NCBI RefSeq assembly: GCF_015207505.1 | Contig: NZ_JADEWT010000067.1 | Coordinates: 1 to 34,432, forward strand | Length of the DNA stretch: 34,432 nt | Reading direction: 5' to 3' | Source: Tychonema sp. LEGE 06208 | GTDB taxonomy: Bacteria; Cyanobacteriota; Cyanobacteriia; Cyanobacteriales; Microcoleaceae | In this document: positions 8,633 to 16,803 of the stretch, piece by piece | How the letters are laid out: each line of letters opens with the position of its first letter | Position numbering within the stretch: position 1 is the first letter of the stretch | Notes under the pieces: model-generated | Database searches by the model: none | The model's input: the letters and a program-made list of their open reading frames with translations, nothing else | What the model was told of the DNA's origin: nothing | Translations under genes and position numbers: made by a program

Positions 8633-9616
8633 ATGGTTCAATTTCATATTCAAACAGATAGCGAGATCCCTGCATCCACTCAACTATTCAATCAAATCAG
8701 GTTTGCGATCGCCTCCCGCCAGTTTCCGCCCGGACACCGCTTGCCGAGTACCAGACAACTAGCCATGCAGACTGGTTTGCACCGCAACACCATCAGCAAA
8801 GTTTACCGACAGCTCGAAAATACCGGACTTGTAGAGGCCCAAGCCGGATCGGGGATTTACGTCCGCGCTCAAGGCCACGAGGGCGGCAGTAAACTCAAAT
8901 CCCCGATCCTCAATGAATACCCGCTTGCTAACCGAATAGTGCAAGAAAGTATGGATCAACTGCTGGGACAGGGCTGTACGCTCAACCAAGCCAGGGAATT
9001 ATTTTTGGCCGAAATTGACTGGCGGCTCAGGTGCAGCGCCCGAGTCGTCGTCACAGCCCCCGCAGAAGACATCGGCGTGGGCGAGCTGATGGCGAAAGAA
9101 CTCGAACAAGCTTTGCGGATTCCTATACAGTTGGTGGCGATGGAAGAGTTGGCTACTTTTCTCGATCAAATCTCTTCGGGAACTGTAATCACGAGTCGCT
9201 ATTTTATCGGACAAGCAGAATTCATCGCAGCACCCCGTTCGGTGCGAGTCATTCCCGTAGACATCTACGACTACGGTCAGGAAATCCAGCTTGTGACGGG
9301 TTTACCGAAAGACAGTTATTTGGGTTTAGTCAGTTTGAGCCCGGGAATGTTGCGATCGACTGAAGTGATCATCCACAGCATCCGGGGCGAGGATTTGCTG
9401 GTGATGACGGCTTTGCTCTCGGATGCCTACAAGATTAACTCGATCGTGCGATCGGCGAGAACAATTTTCTGCGACCAACCGAGCTTTGCTACAGTAAAAG
9501 CTGCCATTAACGCTGCCCGAGAGGATATTATTCGTCCCCCGCAACTGATATGCTCTGAAAATTACATCGGCTCTAAGTCGATTAATTTGCTCAAGCGCGA
9601 GTTGGGCTTGGGGTAA
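8633..9616 (+). CDS. plmA: GntR-family regulator, PlmA type
   Basis: A 327-residue transcription regulator. The N-terminal winged helix (about residues 14-78) is a clear GntR domain: STQLFNQIRFAIASRQFPPG, LPSTRQLAMQTGLHRNTISK, LVEAQAGSGIYV. The remainder (about 95-325) is the cyanobacterium-specific C-terminal region of PlmA, which in Synechococcus elongatus was found through plasmid maintenance and forms a complex with PII and PipX, linking it to nitrogen/carbon balance. Identification as PlmA rests on the length, the near-invariant N-terminus and the absence of an aminotransferase or UTRA domain; it is recognition, not alignment. Only a weak ribosome site is seen. The gene stands alone, and a long repeat block follows its stop. 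Confidence 0.82.
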   Translation: MVQFHIQTDSEIPASTQLFNQIRFAIASRQFPPGHRLPSTRQLAMQTGLHRNTISKVYRQLENTGLVEAQAGSGIYVRAQGHEGGSKLKSPILNEYPLANRIVQESMDQLLGQGCTLNQARELFLAEIDWRLRCSARVVVTAPAEDIGVGELMAKELEQALRIPIQLVAMEELATFLDQISSGTVITSRYFIGQAEFIAAPRSVRVIPVDIYDYGQEIQLVTGLPKDSYLGLVSLSPGMLRSTEVIIHSIRGEDLLVMTALLSDAYKINSIVRSARTIFCDQPSFATVKAAINAAREDIIRPPQLICSENYIGSKSINLLKRELGLG

Positions 9617-10075
9617 GTCAGTTGGTAGTTGGTAGTTGGTAGTTGGTAGTTGGTAGTTGGCAGTTGGTAGTTGGTAGTTGTTAGTTGTTAGTTGTTATTT
9701 GTTATTTGTTTGTTGTTTGTTAGTTGTTATTTGTTAGTTGTTATTTGTTAATTAATTGTTAATTGTTGTTAATTGTTAGCCAACAGTCAACAGCCAACAG
9801 CCAACAGTCAACAGTCAACAGTCAACAGTCAACAGCCAACAGTCAACAGTCAACAGTCAACAGTCAACAGCCAACAGCCAACAGCCAACAGTCATTAGTT
9901 AATTCCCATTTCCAATGACTACTAACAACCAACAACTAACAACCAACAACTAACAACTAACAACCAACAACTAACAACCAACAACTAACAACCAACAACT
10001 AACAACCAACAACTGACAACCAACAACTGACAACCAACAACTGACTAATTACCAATTACCAATTACCAATAACCC
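9617..10075. repeat. 459-base heptamer-derived repeat block with strand switch
   Basis: The whole gap between plmA and the nitroreductase gene is low-complexity repeat. Bases about 9618-9777 are G/T-rich on the top strand (AGTTGGT, then TAGTTGT and TTATTTG units). From about 9778 to 10066 the top strand is A/C-rich (CAACAGT/CAACAGC, then CAACTAACAAC units). The two halves are roughly complementary, so transcripts could fold into a long imperfect hairpin. It leaves the nitroreductase gene without any unique upstream sequence. Confidence 0.9.
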
Positions 10076-10750
10076 ATGCCAATTGAAATCCAACCCTCAA
10101 TTAATGTTAAAACTGCGATCGAAAGCCGACGGGCCGCGCGCAGTTTCAAGCCCGATCGAATTCCCTCAGCTATATTGGCAGAAATTTTGCGCTTGGGAGT
10201 GCGATCGCCCTCCGGTTACAACTTGCAGCCTTGGCGGTTTATCGTACTTGAAGACGAAGCCAGCAAAGAAAAATTAAAAACTTGCGCCTTCGACCAGCGC
10301 CAAGTGGTAGAAGCCCCAATCGTGTTAATCTGTTGTGGCGATCGGCGCGCCGCCGAGCCCGAAAACACTGAAGCCGTCATCGAATTGGGCAAAGCCGCAG
10401 GCGCAATGAATGACAATTTAGCCGGTTATATACGCCAAGCAATCCCGCAATTATTCGAGAACCGTCCCTGTTTCGACTCTGTAGAAACTTGGACAAACAG
10501 ACATACAATGCTCGCAGTAGCTCACTTAATGATTGCAGCTAAAAGCTTTGGAGTAGACAGTTGTCCGATGGAAGGTTTTGTCAGCGCTAAGGTGAAAGAA
10601 GCCTTTGAAATTCCTGAACAAGTAGATGTTTGCTGTTTGCTACCGCTTGGTTATGCAGCAGAACCTTTCAAACAATACGGTGGGCGTTTTGATGTGACTC
10701 AAGTTTATTACAGCGAAACCTATGGAAAAGAGTTGCAAATTGAGACTTAA
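10076..10750 (+). CDS. Nitroreductase-family FMN oxidoreductase
   Basis: A 224-residue flavoenzyme. The FMN-phosphate motif ESRRAARSF is at residues 16-24, and RSPSGYNLQPWRFIVLED at 43-60 is the classic second FMN contact. A mid-protein helix (HTMLAVAHLMIAAKSFGVDSCPMEGF, about 143-168) includes the family's glycine-containing third contact. Members reduce nitroaromatics, quinones or flavins with NAD(P)H; the physiological substrate is unknown. There is no Shine-Dalgarno motif, because the leader is entirely repeat sequence up to the ATG, so expression may be unusual. Confidence 0.92.
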   Translation: MPIEIQPSINVKTAIESRRAARSFKPDRIPSAILAEILRLGVRSPSGYNLQPWRFIVLEDEASKEKLKTCAFDQRQVVEAPIVLICCGDRRAAEPENTEAVIELGKAAGAMNDNLAGYIRQAIPQLFENRPCFDSVETWTNRHTMLAVAHLMIAAKSFGVDSCPMEGFVSAKVKEAFEIPEQVDVCCLLPLGYAAEPFKQYGGRFDVTQVYYSETYGKELQIET

Positions 10751-10782
10751 GAGTTAAGAGTTGAGAGTTGAGAGTTGAGATT
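10748..10782. repeat. Heptamer array (GAGAGTT)n after nitroreductase
   Basis: Four to five copies of an AGAGTTG/AGAGTTA heptamer beginning at the stop codon. A second array, of AATCTAA units, lies at about 10854-10876 in the same gap. Confidence 0.7.
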
Positions 10783-10910
10783 TGAAGGAGTCGGTACAAG
10801 TTCAAACAAATCGGAACTACGGACAATTTCGCAATTTCGCAATCCGAAATCGCAATCTAAAATCTAAAATCTAAAATCGCAAGTGGTGAGAGCAGAAAGA
10901 GGAACAAAGT

Positions 10911-12800
10911 ATGACAGTAGCAGCACGACAAAGCAAGGCACAAATTCTAGAAGTCAAGTTGCAGAAGCACTTACAAGCAGCCGGATTAAAAAAATTACCG
11001 CTTTATATCAGTTGCGATTTTAGAGATGACTCTTTAACGGTTGTCGGAGAACACCCGCGAAGTGTAGTTATCAAAGCAAAACCGACTTTTACGGTGCTAG
11101 AAGCGGCTATTCTCGAAATAGAACCAGAATCTATTGAACAGATTGGACTTTGCCTAAAAATTACCGGACAAAAACAGCCCTATGCTTTCCATTCTTTTAC
11201 CATGCACAACCCTGTTTTGTCAAGACCCAGAACAGTGGAAGTGCGAAAGAAAGTCGAGGAAATACCCGCAGTAGAAACGGGGATTGTGCTAGCAATAAAT
11301 GCGGCAGAGACGGCGGATGGAGCGGAGGAAATGCTGTTAGAAACAGATATTAAAGAGCAGGGAGATGATGAAGATTTTCCTGATTTATCTGAGAGTTCCA
11401 ACAATTCCGAGCCGATCGCCTTTAAGGTAGCTACAATTCCGGGAGATTTTGCAGAAAATCCCTTCAATTCCCTAGATATGGAAGCGGTAACAGTTTCTCA
11501 AACACCAAAGTATTCACCGTGGGCTGTGCTGGCGGCGACAGGAATCGTCAGCTTGGCGGCGATAATTCTGGCAGGGGGTTATTACCTGTTGAGTCGCCCC
11601 TGTGTCATCGGAGAATGCCCTGCACTAGCTAATGCTAAACAGTTGAGCGACAATTCGATCCGAACGCTGAAAACTTCAAAGGTTGCTAACAGCCCCGAAG
11701 AAGCGCAGGAACAGTTAAAAGGGGCGATCGCCCTTTTGGAACCGATTCCTGCTTGGTCAATTCATCGCGGCGAAGCTCAAACCGCCCTGGAAAAATACCG
11801 CCAGCAAAGTCAGAATGTAAACTCTGCGATCGATGGCGCGCGCCTCGCGGAGTCAGCAGCCAGGAAAACCGGAAATCCTCCTTATTCTGCCGAGAATTGG
11901 CAGGAAGCGCAAGCTCTGTGGCAAAGCGCGATCGCCCAACTCGGAGAAATCCCCCAAGACAGCCCTGTTTATCCCTACGCTCAGAAAAAAGCCAAGGAAT
12001 ATCGGAAGAATTTAGCCACAGGAAACAAGGAATTAGGAACAGAAAAACAAGCCCAAAAAACCTTGATCGAAGCCAAAAATACGGCCCAAATAGCAGAAGC
12101 TCGCGAAGCAGTAGCTCAGACAGCCGAAAGTTGGATTCAAGTGCAAGCTGGTTGGGAAAAAGCCCTGGATATAATATCAGAAATTCCCAGCAATACGCAA
12201 TCTTACCAACAAGGTAAATTGCTAGTTCCGAGATACGAAACGAAGCTTTCCCAAGCTCGCGAGCGCAAAAATGTTGAAGGAATTTCGGAAAACGGCTACA
12301 CTCAAGCAGTGAGTTTAGCAGCGGAAGCGATGATTTTTGAGGGGAAAAATGAATGGTTTAAGGCATCGGAATACTGGCGGAGAGCTTTGAGTTATGCCGA
12401 GCAAGTTCCGGCGGCCACTGCTTATTCCCAGAAAGCCAAACCACTGATTGATTCCTACACAAAATCCTTGGAGCAAGCAGAAGTAAAGTTGAAGGAAGAA
12501 AGGAATCTGCAAAAAGCGCGGGCGGATTTAGATAAAACTTGCAAAGGTAAGCCGAAGATTTGCGACTATACTGTTAGCAAAGATTTGATTGCGGTGCAGA
12601 TGACTTCCGATTACGTACAGAAACTGCAACAAACTTTCATCCAAGCGGAAAACAAGAAGGCTCTGAAGACTCGTCAAGCTGTGGAAAAGCACGTTGAAAC
12701 GTTGCAAAAAGCTTTGGAGGCGATCGCCGAAAACGCCAAAATTCCGATGCAGGTGTACAATGGCGAAGGCAAGCGGATTGCGAGCCACGAACCGAAGTAG
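10911..12800 (+). CDS. Single-pass membrane protein with four W-x-A helical repeats, unknown function
   Basis: A 629-residue protein I do not recognise by name; it resembles hypothetical proteins annotated only in cyanobacteria. Residues 1-105 form a compact mixed domain, followed by an acidic linker (about 135-165, EEMLLETDIKEQGDDEDFPD), one membrane helix (204-227, WAVLAATGIVSLAAIILAGG), and a long, mostly helical domain. This domain contains four related units at about 262-296, 329-366, 407-446 and 481-519, each with W..A...W..A+, then I(P/V)P, then Y, spaced about 70-78 residues (EIPQDSPVYPYA, EIPSNTQSYQQG, QVPAATAYSQKA). This TPR-like arrangement suggests a protein-binding scaffold outside the cytoplasm. 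Start 10911 follows AGAGG. There are two cysteine pairs (CVIGEC after the helix, CKGKPKIC near 540). Confidence 0.75.
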   Translation: MTVAARQSKAQILEVKLQKHLQAAGLKKLPLYISCDFRDDSLTVVGEHPRSVVIKAKPTFTVLEAAILEIEPESIEQIGLCLKITGQKQPYAFHSFTMHNPVLSRPRTVEVRKKVEEIPAVETGIVLAINAAETADGAEEMLLETDIKEQGDDEDFPDLSESSNNSEPIAFKVATIPGDFAENPFNSLDMEAVTVSQTPKYSPWAVLAATGIVSLAAIILAGGYYLLSRPCVIGECPALANAKQLSDNSIRTLKTSKVANSPEEAQEQLKGAIALLEPIPAWSIHRGEAQTALEKYRQQSQNVNSAIDGARLAESAARKTGNPPYSAENWQEAQALWQSAIAQLGEIPQDSPVYPYAQKKAKEYRKNLATGNKELGTEKQAQKTLIEAKNTAQIAEAREAVAQTAESWIQVQAGWEKALDIISEIPSNTQSYQQGKLLVPRYETKLSQARERKNVEGISENGYTQAVSLAAEAMIFEGKNEWFKASEYWRRALSYAEQVPAATAYSQKAKPLIDSYTKSLEQAEVKLKEERNLQKARADLDKTCKGKPKICDYTVSKDLIAVQMTSDYVQKLQQTFIQAENKKALKTRQAVEKHVETLQKALEAIAENAKIPMQVYNGEGKRIASHEPK

Positions 12801-12854
12801 CCCGGATTTGAACATATTGTAGGGTTATATCAATTCCGGTTGCACTCAGGGGGA

Positions 12855-12886
12855 ATTGTTGACTGTTGACTGTTAACTGTTGACTC
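12855..12886. repeat. Heptamer array (TGTTGAC)n
   Basis: Four copies of the CTGTTGA-type heptamer in the gap between the two convergent genes (membrane repeat protein and Uma2). Confidence 0.75.
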
Positions 12887-12904
12887 GATTTGATTATTCC
12901 TGAG

Positions 12905-13525
12905 TTACTCCGCAATCAATCCAGCTTGAAAAACTTGTTGCGCCGTCAAATTCAACTCTGGAAAAGTTGGCGACTCAATCCGATCGTTTCCCCGAAACAA
13001 ACTAACCTCATATTCGCCGTCAACCAACCGATAAACCGATATCGTTGGTTGTTTGGGATTGCCAATAAACCTGCGGCCGCCCAAACCGAGATAATCCACA
13101 ATCCAGTATTCAGGAATCCCGATTAGTTCGTATTCGCCTACTTTTTTGATGTAGTCATCTTGCCAGTTGTTACTAACTACTTCTATAACCAGCGGAATTG
13201 AGGCTCCTTGAGTCACAGTTGAAAACTTTTGCCACAGAGGTTCTGATGCTAAATTTGGGCGATTTAAGATCGGAATGTCCGGCGAATAAGCTGATTGGTT
13301 TTCCAGTGGTTTAACTAATGCTTGTTTGGGGATGAAGTACGGCAGGTTTAGGCGATCGAATTCCACGGTCAATTTTCTTGCTAAAAAACCGATAACTTCT
13401 TCATGTTCTCCTAATGGCTGTGACATTTCAACAATCTCTCCATTGTGCAGTTCGTAGCGTCCGTTGTCTGGCTTCCATTCCGCAAATTCTTCAAAAGTTA
13501 GCGTTTTAGTTGCTATTTGAATCAT
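12905..13525 (-). CDS. Uma2-family (DUF820) restriction-endonuclease-like protein
   Basis: A 206-residue PD-(D/E)XK-fold protein of the Uma2 family. Catalytic-type residues: Asp in AYSPDIPIL, Glu in IPLVIEVVSNNW and Lys in DDYIKKVGEYE; then the family's EYWIVDYLGLG segment. The start at 13525 is chosen because AGGAG lies 8 bases upstream; a 16-codon upstream extension exists but is glycine/proline-rich and unlike the family. It is only distantly similar to the other Uma2 gene here. Function is not known; the family is amplified in cyanobacteria, with suggested links to mobile DNA. Confidence 0.87.
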   Translation of the reverse strand: MIQIATKTLTFEEFAEWKPDNGRYELHNGEIVEMSQPLGEHEEVIGFLARKLTVEFDRLNLPYFIPKQALVKPLENQSAYSPDIPILNRPNLASEPLWQKFSTVTQGASIPLVIEVVSNNWQDDYIKKVGEYELIGIPEYWIVDYLGLGGRRFIGNPKQPTISVYRLVDGEYEVSLFRGNDRIESPTFPELNLTAQQVFQAGLIAE

Positions 13526-13663
13526 GGCTATTTCTCCTGAATGATGGCCGGGCGGGCTAGAACCCCACCCCACAAAAAACTAAACTCTTGTGGAAAATGC
13601 CGGAGAGCCTGTTCAATAAAACAAGGCTAAATGCAAGTTCCTACATACATAATATTACCAGTT

Positions 13664-13790
13664 CCAATCCCTCCGCTTCGCTCCGCCCAATCCCTCCGCT
13701 TCGCTCCGCCCAATCCCTCCGCTTCGCGCTCGCCCAATGCCCTGCGCGGGCCAATTCCCAATCCCTCCGCAACGCTAGAGCCCAATTCCC
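13664..13790. repeat. 23-base tandem repeats plus 39-base dispersed repeat
   Basis: Three near-identical tandem units of 23 bases (CCAATCCCTCCGCTTCGCTC plus CGC) start at 13664, 13687 and 13710; the third diverges at its end. They are followed at 13752-13790 by the inverted partner of 4091-4129. Units abut without unique spacers, so this is not a CRISPR array. It sits downstream of fetB. Confidence 0.8.
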
Positions 13791-13795
13791 AATTA

Positions 13796-14572
13796 TCATT
13801 TTATCAACTGTGCATCTTGATTAAAAAAACTGCGGCACAATCCCTCAGTCAACAACAGAGTTGCGATTAAAGTTGCCAGCGCTAACACAAACATAATTAA
13901 GATTTGGTAAGATGCTGCATCGAGAGGACTGACACCGCTGAGCATTTGACCTGTCATCATTCCTGGCAATGTCACAATTCCTACGACGGTCATTGTATTT
14001 AATGTCGGGATTAATCCAGCTTTGATCGCATCTTTGCGGTACTGTTTTACTGCTTGCTGCGGTGTGGAACCTAAACTTAAATGGGTTTCTATTTCTAACT
14101 GGCTGCTGTTAACTGTACTGACAAGTCTTTCACCGGCGATCGCCCCAGAGTTCATCGCATTGCCCAAAATCATCCCCGCTAGGGGAATCAAATACTGCGG
14201 TTCGTACCAGGGGTCAGGTTGCAAAATTAGCAAGTTTGTATAGCCCAAAGTCAAGGCCGTGCTAATCAAAATCGAACCCGAAACTAACGGTAGTAAGTGC
14301 TTGATTTTTTTGCTGATGCGGTTGCTAGCTACCATGCTAGCTGTTGTCAGCATGATTGCTAAAACTGCTAAAACCACCCAAGGATTTTTTCCCTCCGGGG
14401 CAAATACGACGGCCAGCACGTAGCCGACTAGGATTAGCTGGATCAGGGTGCGGCCCGCCGCGATCGCGATCGCCCCCTCCAATCCCAATCCCTGCCACGC
14501 CGAAAGCCCGATCGCGATCGCCACCATCCCCAAAGCCCAACCCAAATCAGTAAACTCTAGCTGAATTAACAT
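13796..14572 (-). CDS. fetB: UPF0014/FetB-family ABC transporter permease
   Basis: A 258-residue multi-helix membrane protein. It has about seven hydrophobic segments and the family signatures AAGRTLIQLILVGYVLAVVF, PLAGMILGNAMN and GIVTLPGMMTGQMLSG, typical of FetB (YbbM) iron-export permeases paired with the ATPase FetA. In E. coli FetAB relieves iron-linked oxidative stress. No fetA ATPase gene is adjacent; the neighbour on the other side is a divergent aminotransferase. The ATPase would have to be encoded elsewhere. The final residues (NQDAQLIK) abut the dispersed-repeat region. Confidence 0.85.
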   Translation of the reverse strand: MLIQLEFTDLGWALGMVAIAIGLSAWQGLGLEGAIAIAAGRTLIQLILVGYVLAVVFAPEGKNPWVVLAVLAIMLTTASMVASNRISKKIKHLLPLVSGSILISTALTLGYTNLLILQPDPWYEPQYLIPLAGMILGNAMNSGAIAGERLVSTVNSSQLEIETHLSLGSTPQQAVKQYRKDAIKAGLIPTLNTMTVVGIVTLPGMMTGQMLSGVSPLDAASYQILIMFVLALATLIATLLLTEGLCRSFFNQDAQLIK

Positions 14573-14627
14573 CGGCGCTCTCTTTCGATCGAGTGATTGT
14601 TTGCCCCTCCAACTATAAAATATTTGA

Positions 14628-14639
14628 AGAAACGTTTCT
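14628..14639. promoter_or_regulatory. 12-base palindrome AGAAACGTTTCT in divergent promoter region
   Basis: A perfect 12-base palindrome lies in the 127-base space between fetB (minus) and the aminotransferase gene (plus), the usual place for an operator. It could bind a dimeric repressor controlling either gene. No known regulator site is claimed. Confidence 0.3.
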
Positions 14640-14699
14640 CAAAAACAGTTTTGCTGCAAGAATTTGCTGTGATAATGGTTGAAATTTTTGGTGTGAAGA

Positions 14700-15848
14700 G
14701 TGAATAAAGTTCCCCCCCTCGACTTAAGCCAGCAGTACGCCCAGATCGGCGAGGAAATAACCGCTGCGGTGCAAAAAGTGCTCGCCTCTGGCGGCTACAT
14801 AGGCGGCCCCGCCGTGAAAAGTTTTGAACGAGAATTCGCCGACTACACCGGCGTTTCCGACTGCGTTGGCTGCAACTCGGGCACGGATGCGCTGATTTTG
14901 GCCTTGCGAGCTCTCAAAATTGGCCCCGGCGATGAAGTGATTACCACTCCTTTTACTTTTTTTGCTTCGGCTGAGACAATTAGCGCCGTCGGTGCAACTC
15001 CGGTATTTGTCGATATTGACAGCGAGACTTTTAATTTGGATGTCGAACTCCTCGAAGCGGCAATTACCCAAAAAACCAAGGCAATTATGCCCGTGCATAT
15101 CTTCGGTCAACCCACAGACATGACTCGGTTGATGGAAATTGCCACCAAGCATAACTTAGCCGTAATTGAAGATTGCGCCCAGTCTGTCGGGGCCCTGTGG
15201 CAGTCTCAAAAAGTCGGCAGCATCGGCCATGTCGGCTGTTTCAGCTTTTATCCCACCAAAAACTTAGGCGCTTGCGGTGACGGCGGCGCGGTGACAACAA
15301 ACGATGCAGCCCTCGCAGCTTCCATGAGAATGCTCAAAGAACACGGACAGTCTTCTAGGTATTTCTACGAGGAAATCGGCTACAACAGCCGTTTAGATGC
15401 CCTGCAAGCGGTGATTCTCAGCATTAAATTGCGGTATCTCGACAGTTGGAACGCCCAGCGGCGCGAAAAAGCAGCCGTTTATAACGAATTTCTCTCCCGC
15501 GTGCCCGGAGTTGCTGTCCCCAAGGAATTGCCAGCAGCTAAGGGAGTTTGGAATCAATACACAATTCGGCTGATAAGTCAAGAAGACCGGCCAAACTCCT
15601 CTGGCAATTTCCGGGACTCGGTGCGGGAGCGGTTGCAGGAATCCGGCATCGGTTCGATGGTTTACTATCCGTTACCCTTGCACCTGCAACCTGTTTACAA
15701 ATCTTTGGGCTATCACGTCGGTGATTTACCTGTGGCAGAGCAAGTTTGTCGCGAAGTCTTGTCTTTGCCGATGTTTCCCGAACTTTCGAGGGATCAACAA
15801 GAGCGGGCGATTTATGGACTCAAAGATTGTTTGGCACATAGCCGGTAG
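14700..15848 (+). CDS. DegT/DnrJ/EryC1/StrS-family PLP aminotransferase
   Basis: A 382-residue aminotransferase of the sugar-modifying class: it transfers an amino group (usually from glutamate) to a keto-sugar nucleotide. The PLP lysine is Lys187 in FSFYPTKNLGACGDGGAV; the Asp contact is in EDCAQSVGA (residue 158), and GCNSGTDALILAL near residue 58 forms the phosphate/cofactor pocket. The start is a GTG at 14700, the only suitable in-frame start nearby; the N-terminus VPPLDLSQQYAQI is that of the complete family. Its product might be an amino sugar used by the glycosyltransferase locus from 19 kb, but the two are 3.5 kb apart, with the ABC1 kinase between them, so this is an inference. Confidence 0.93.
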   Translation: MNKVPPLDLSQQYAQIGEEITAAVQKVLASGGYIGGPAVKSFEREFADYTGVSDCVGCNSGTDALILALRALKIGPGDEVITTPFTFFASAETISAVGATPVFVDIDSETFNLDVELLEAAITQKTKAIMPVHIFGQPTDMTRLMEIATKHNLAVIEDCAQSVGALWQSQKVGSIGHVGCFSFYPTKNLGACGDGGAVTTNDAALAASMRMLKEHGQSSRYFYEEIGYNSRLDALQAVILSIKLRYLDSWNAQRREKAAVYNEFLSRVPGVAVPKELPAAKGVWNQYTIRLISQEDRPNSSGNFRDSVRERLQESGIGSMVYYPLPLHLQPVYKSLGYHVGDLPVAEQVCREVLSLPMFPELSRDQQERAIYGLKDCLAHSR

Positions 15849-15994
15849 CATCCGGTAGCTTTGGCCCGATCGCCCGATCGACAGAAACGCCCCAAAATAT
15901 AGAAATTGCAGGGTTGCAGTGCCGTACTGGTGCAGCGGTCAGAGAAATATATTAAGTATTTTGACCGATCGCTTGTACTTTTATCAAAATTAAT

Positions 15995-16297
15995 GGGTTT
16001 AAAACCCCGTCCTTGTAGGACGGCTTTGTGCTAGAATGTATATACCGAGAGCAAACAACGGATATCTTGAGAGTAAAATTCAGGCCGGGGCCGGGGCCTC
16101 CAAACGATATAAACTGGTTTGTATTTGTACCGATGGATGGTCGGGAAAGGAAACTGTCTGGGCAATCAGAGCGTCGGGGATATGTGGGTAACTACAGATC
16201 CAGATAGTGGGTGAAAAACCGCAAGGAAACAACCAGAAAATCTAAATCGTGAGGTTTAGAAGCTTTGCCCTTTTAGGGCGGAGTAATGTCACGTACT
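15995..16297 (+). mobile_element. Probable IS200/IS605 (TnpB-type) non-coding remnant
   Basis: The left part has a stem CCGTCCT/AGGACGG at 16007-16023 followed by GCTTTGTGCTAGAATGTATA. The right part ends with GCTTTGCCCTTTTAGGGCGG and AGTAATGTCAC (stem 16267-16279). I associate both with the ends of cyanobacterial IS1341/IS605-type elements, where the right-end hairpin sequence forms part of the guide (omega) RNA. The roughly 240 bases between them hold no complete tnpB; all three frames are broken. It is therefore either a decayed element or a short non-autonomous derivative. Identification is from memory of such ends and is moderate. Confidence 0.42.
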
Positions 16298-16396
16298 ATC
16301 ATTAATTAATGATAAAGAAACAAATTTAGGCTGGCAATCCGCCTAGAACGGGTGCATCTTCCGATCGCCTAAAATTGGCGATGCGATCGGTCAGTA

Positions 16397-16422
16397 GATT
16401 TTAGATTTTAGATTTTAGATTT
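16397..16422. repeat. Heptamer array (AGATTTT)n
   Basis: Three to four tandem copies of AGATTTT. Confidence 0.75.
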
Positions 16423-16501
16423 ACTTGCAACTCGGTAAATCACCGAAGCAGCAACTAAAGTCTCAAATTTTGGAATCGACTTTTTAGGGCGAGTCAACAA
16501 T

Positions 16502-16625
16502 GGGAGCATCTCATTTTCGCACAAACGATGTTTTTTTACAGTGCGATCGTCCCCGCTGGCGTGCTTGACAAAGATCGCGAGCGGGGACGATCGCACTACT
16601 ACAAATGCAAAAATGAGATGCTCCC
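16502..16625. mobile_element. 124-base MITE-like element with 9-base target duplication
   Basis: Perfect 16-base terminal inverted repeats, GGGAGCATCTCATTTT (16502-16517) and its complement (16610-16625), enclose an inner perfect 18-base inverted repeat, AGTGCGATCGTCCCCGCT (16540-16557 and 16580-16597). GTCAACAAT occurs directly on both sides (16493-16501 and 16626-16634), exactly abutting the ends. This is the hallmark of transposase-mediated insertion of a non-autonomous element. The parent transposon is not in the window. Confidence 0.85.
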
Positions 16626-16803
16626 GTCAACAATAGACAAGGAAGAAGAAACAAGGAAAAGGGAAAAAGGAAGAAGTCAAACGCAAACAAAATTTTAATT
16701 TTATAACTTTTAACTTCCCATCCCCGATGCCCGACGCCCGATGCCCGATTTCAAATTTTCAATTTAACCTGCCATTTTCATAAAATAAGAGGAAAATAAA
16801 CGA

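Larger units (their letters stand above)
15849..16803. other. 955-base intergenic region with mobile-element remnants
   Basis: No protein gene is recognised. It contains a probable IS200/IS605-derived segment (about 15995-16297), an AGATTTT heptamer array (16397-16422), a 124-base miniature inverted-repeat element (16502-16625) and a CCCGATGC-type repeat (about 16722-16750). The last bases hold the leader of the ABC1 kinase gene. Confidence 0.6.

Noticed and set aside
13664-13737. Possible CRISPR array
   Set aside because: The 23-base units are contiguous with no unique spacers, and no cas gene is nearby. The heptamer arrays are likewise tandem without spacers.
13588-13870. Overlapping open frames in the repeat region after fetB
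   Set aside because: They translate the 23-base tandem repeats into proline/serine/arginine-rich strings and overlap the fetB 3' end on the other strand.
16408-16596. 62-codon open frame on the minus strand
   Set aside because: Its start and first half lie inside the miniature element, so it cannot be an original gene; the C-terminal half alone shows no recognised family.
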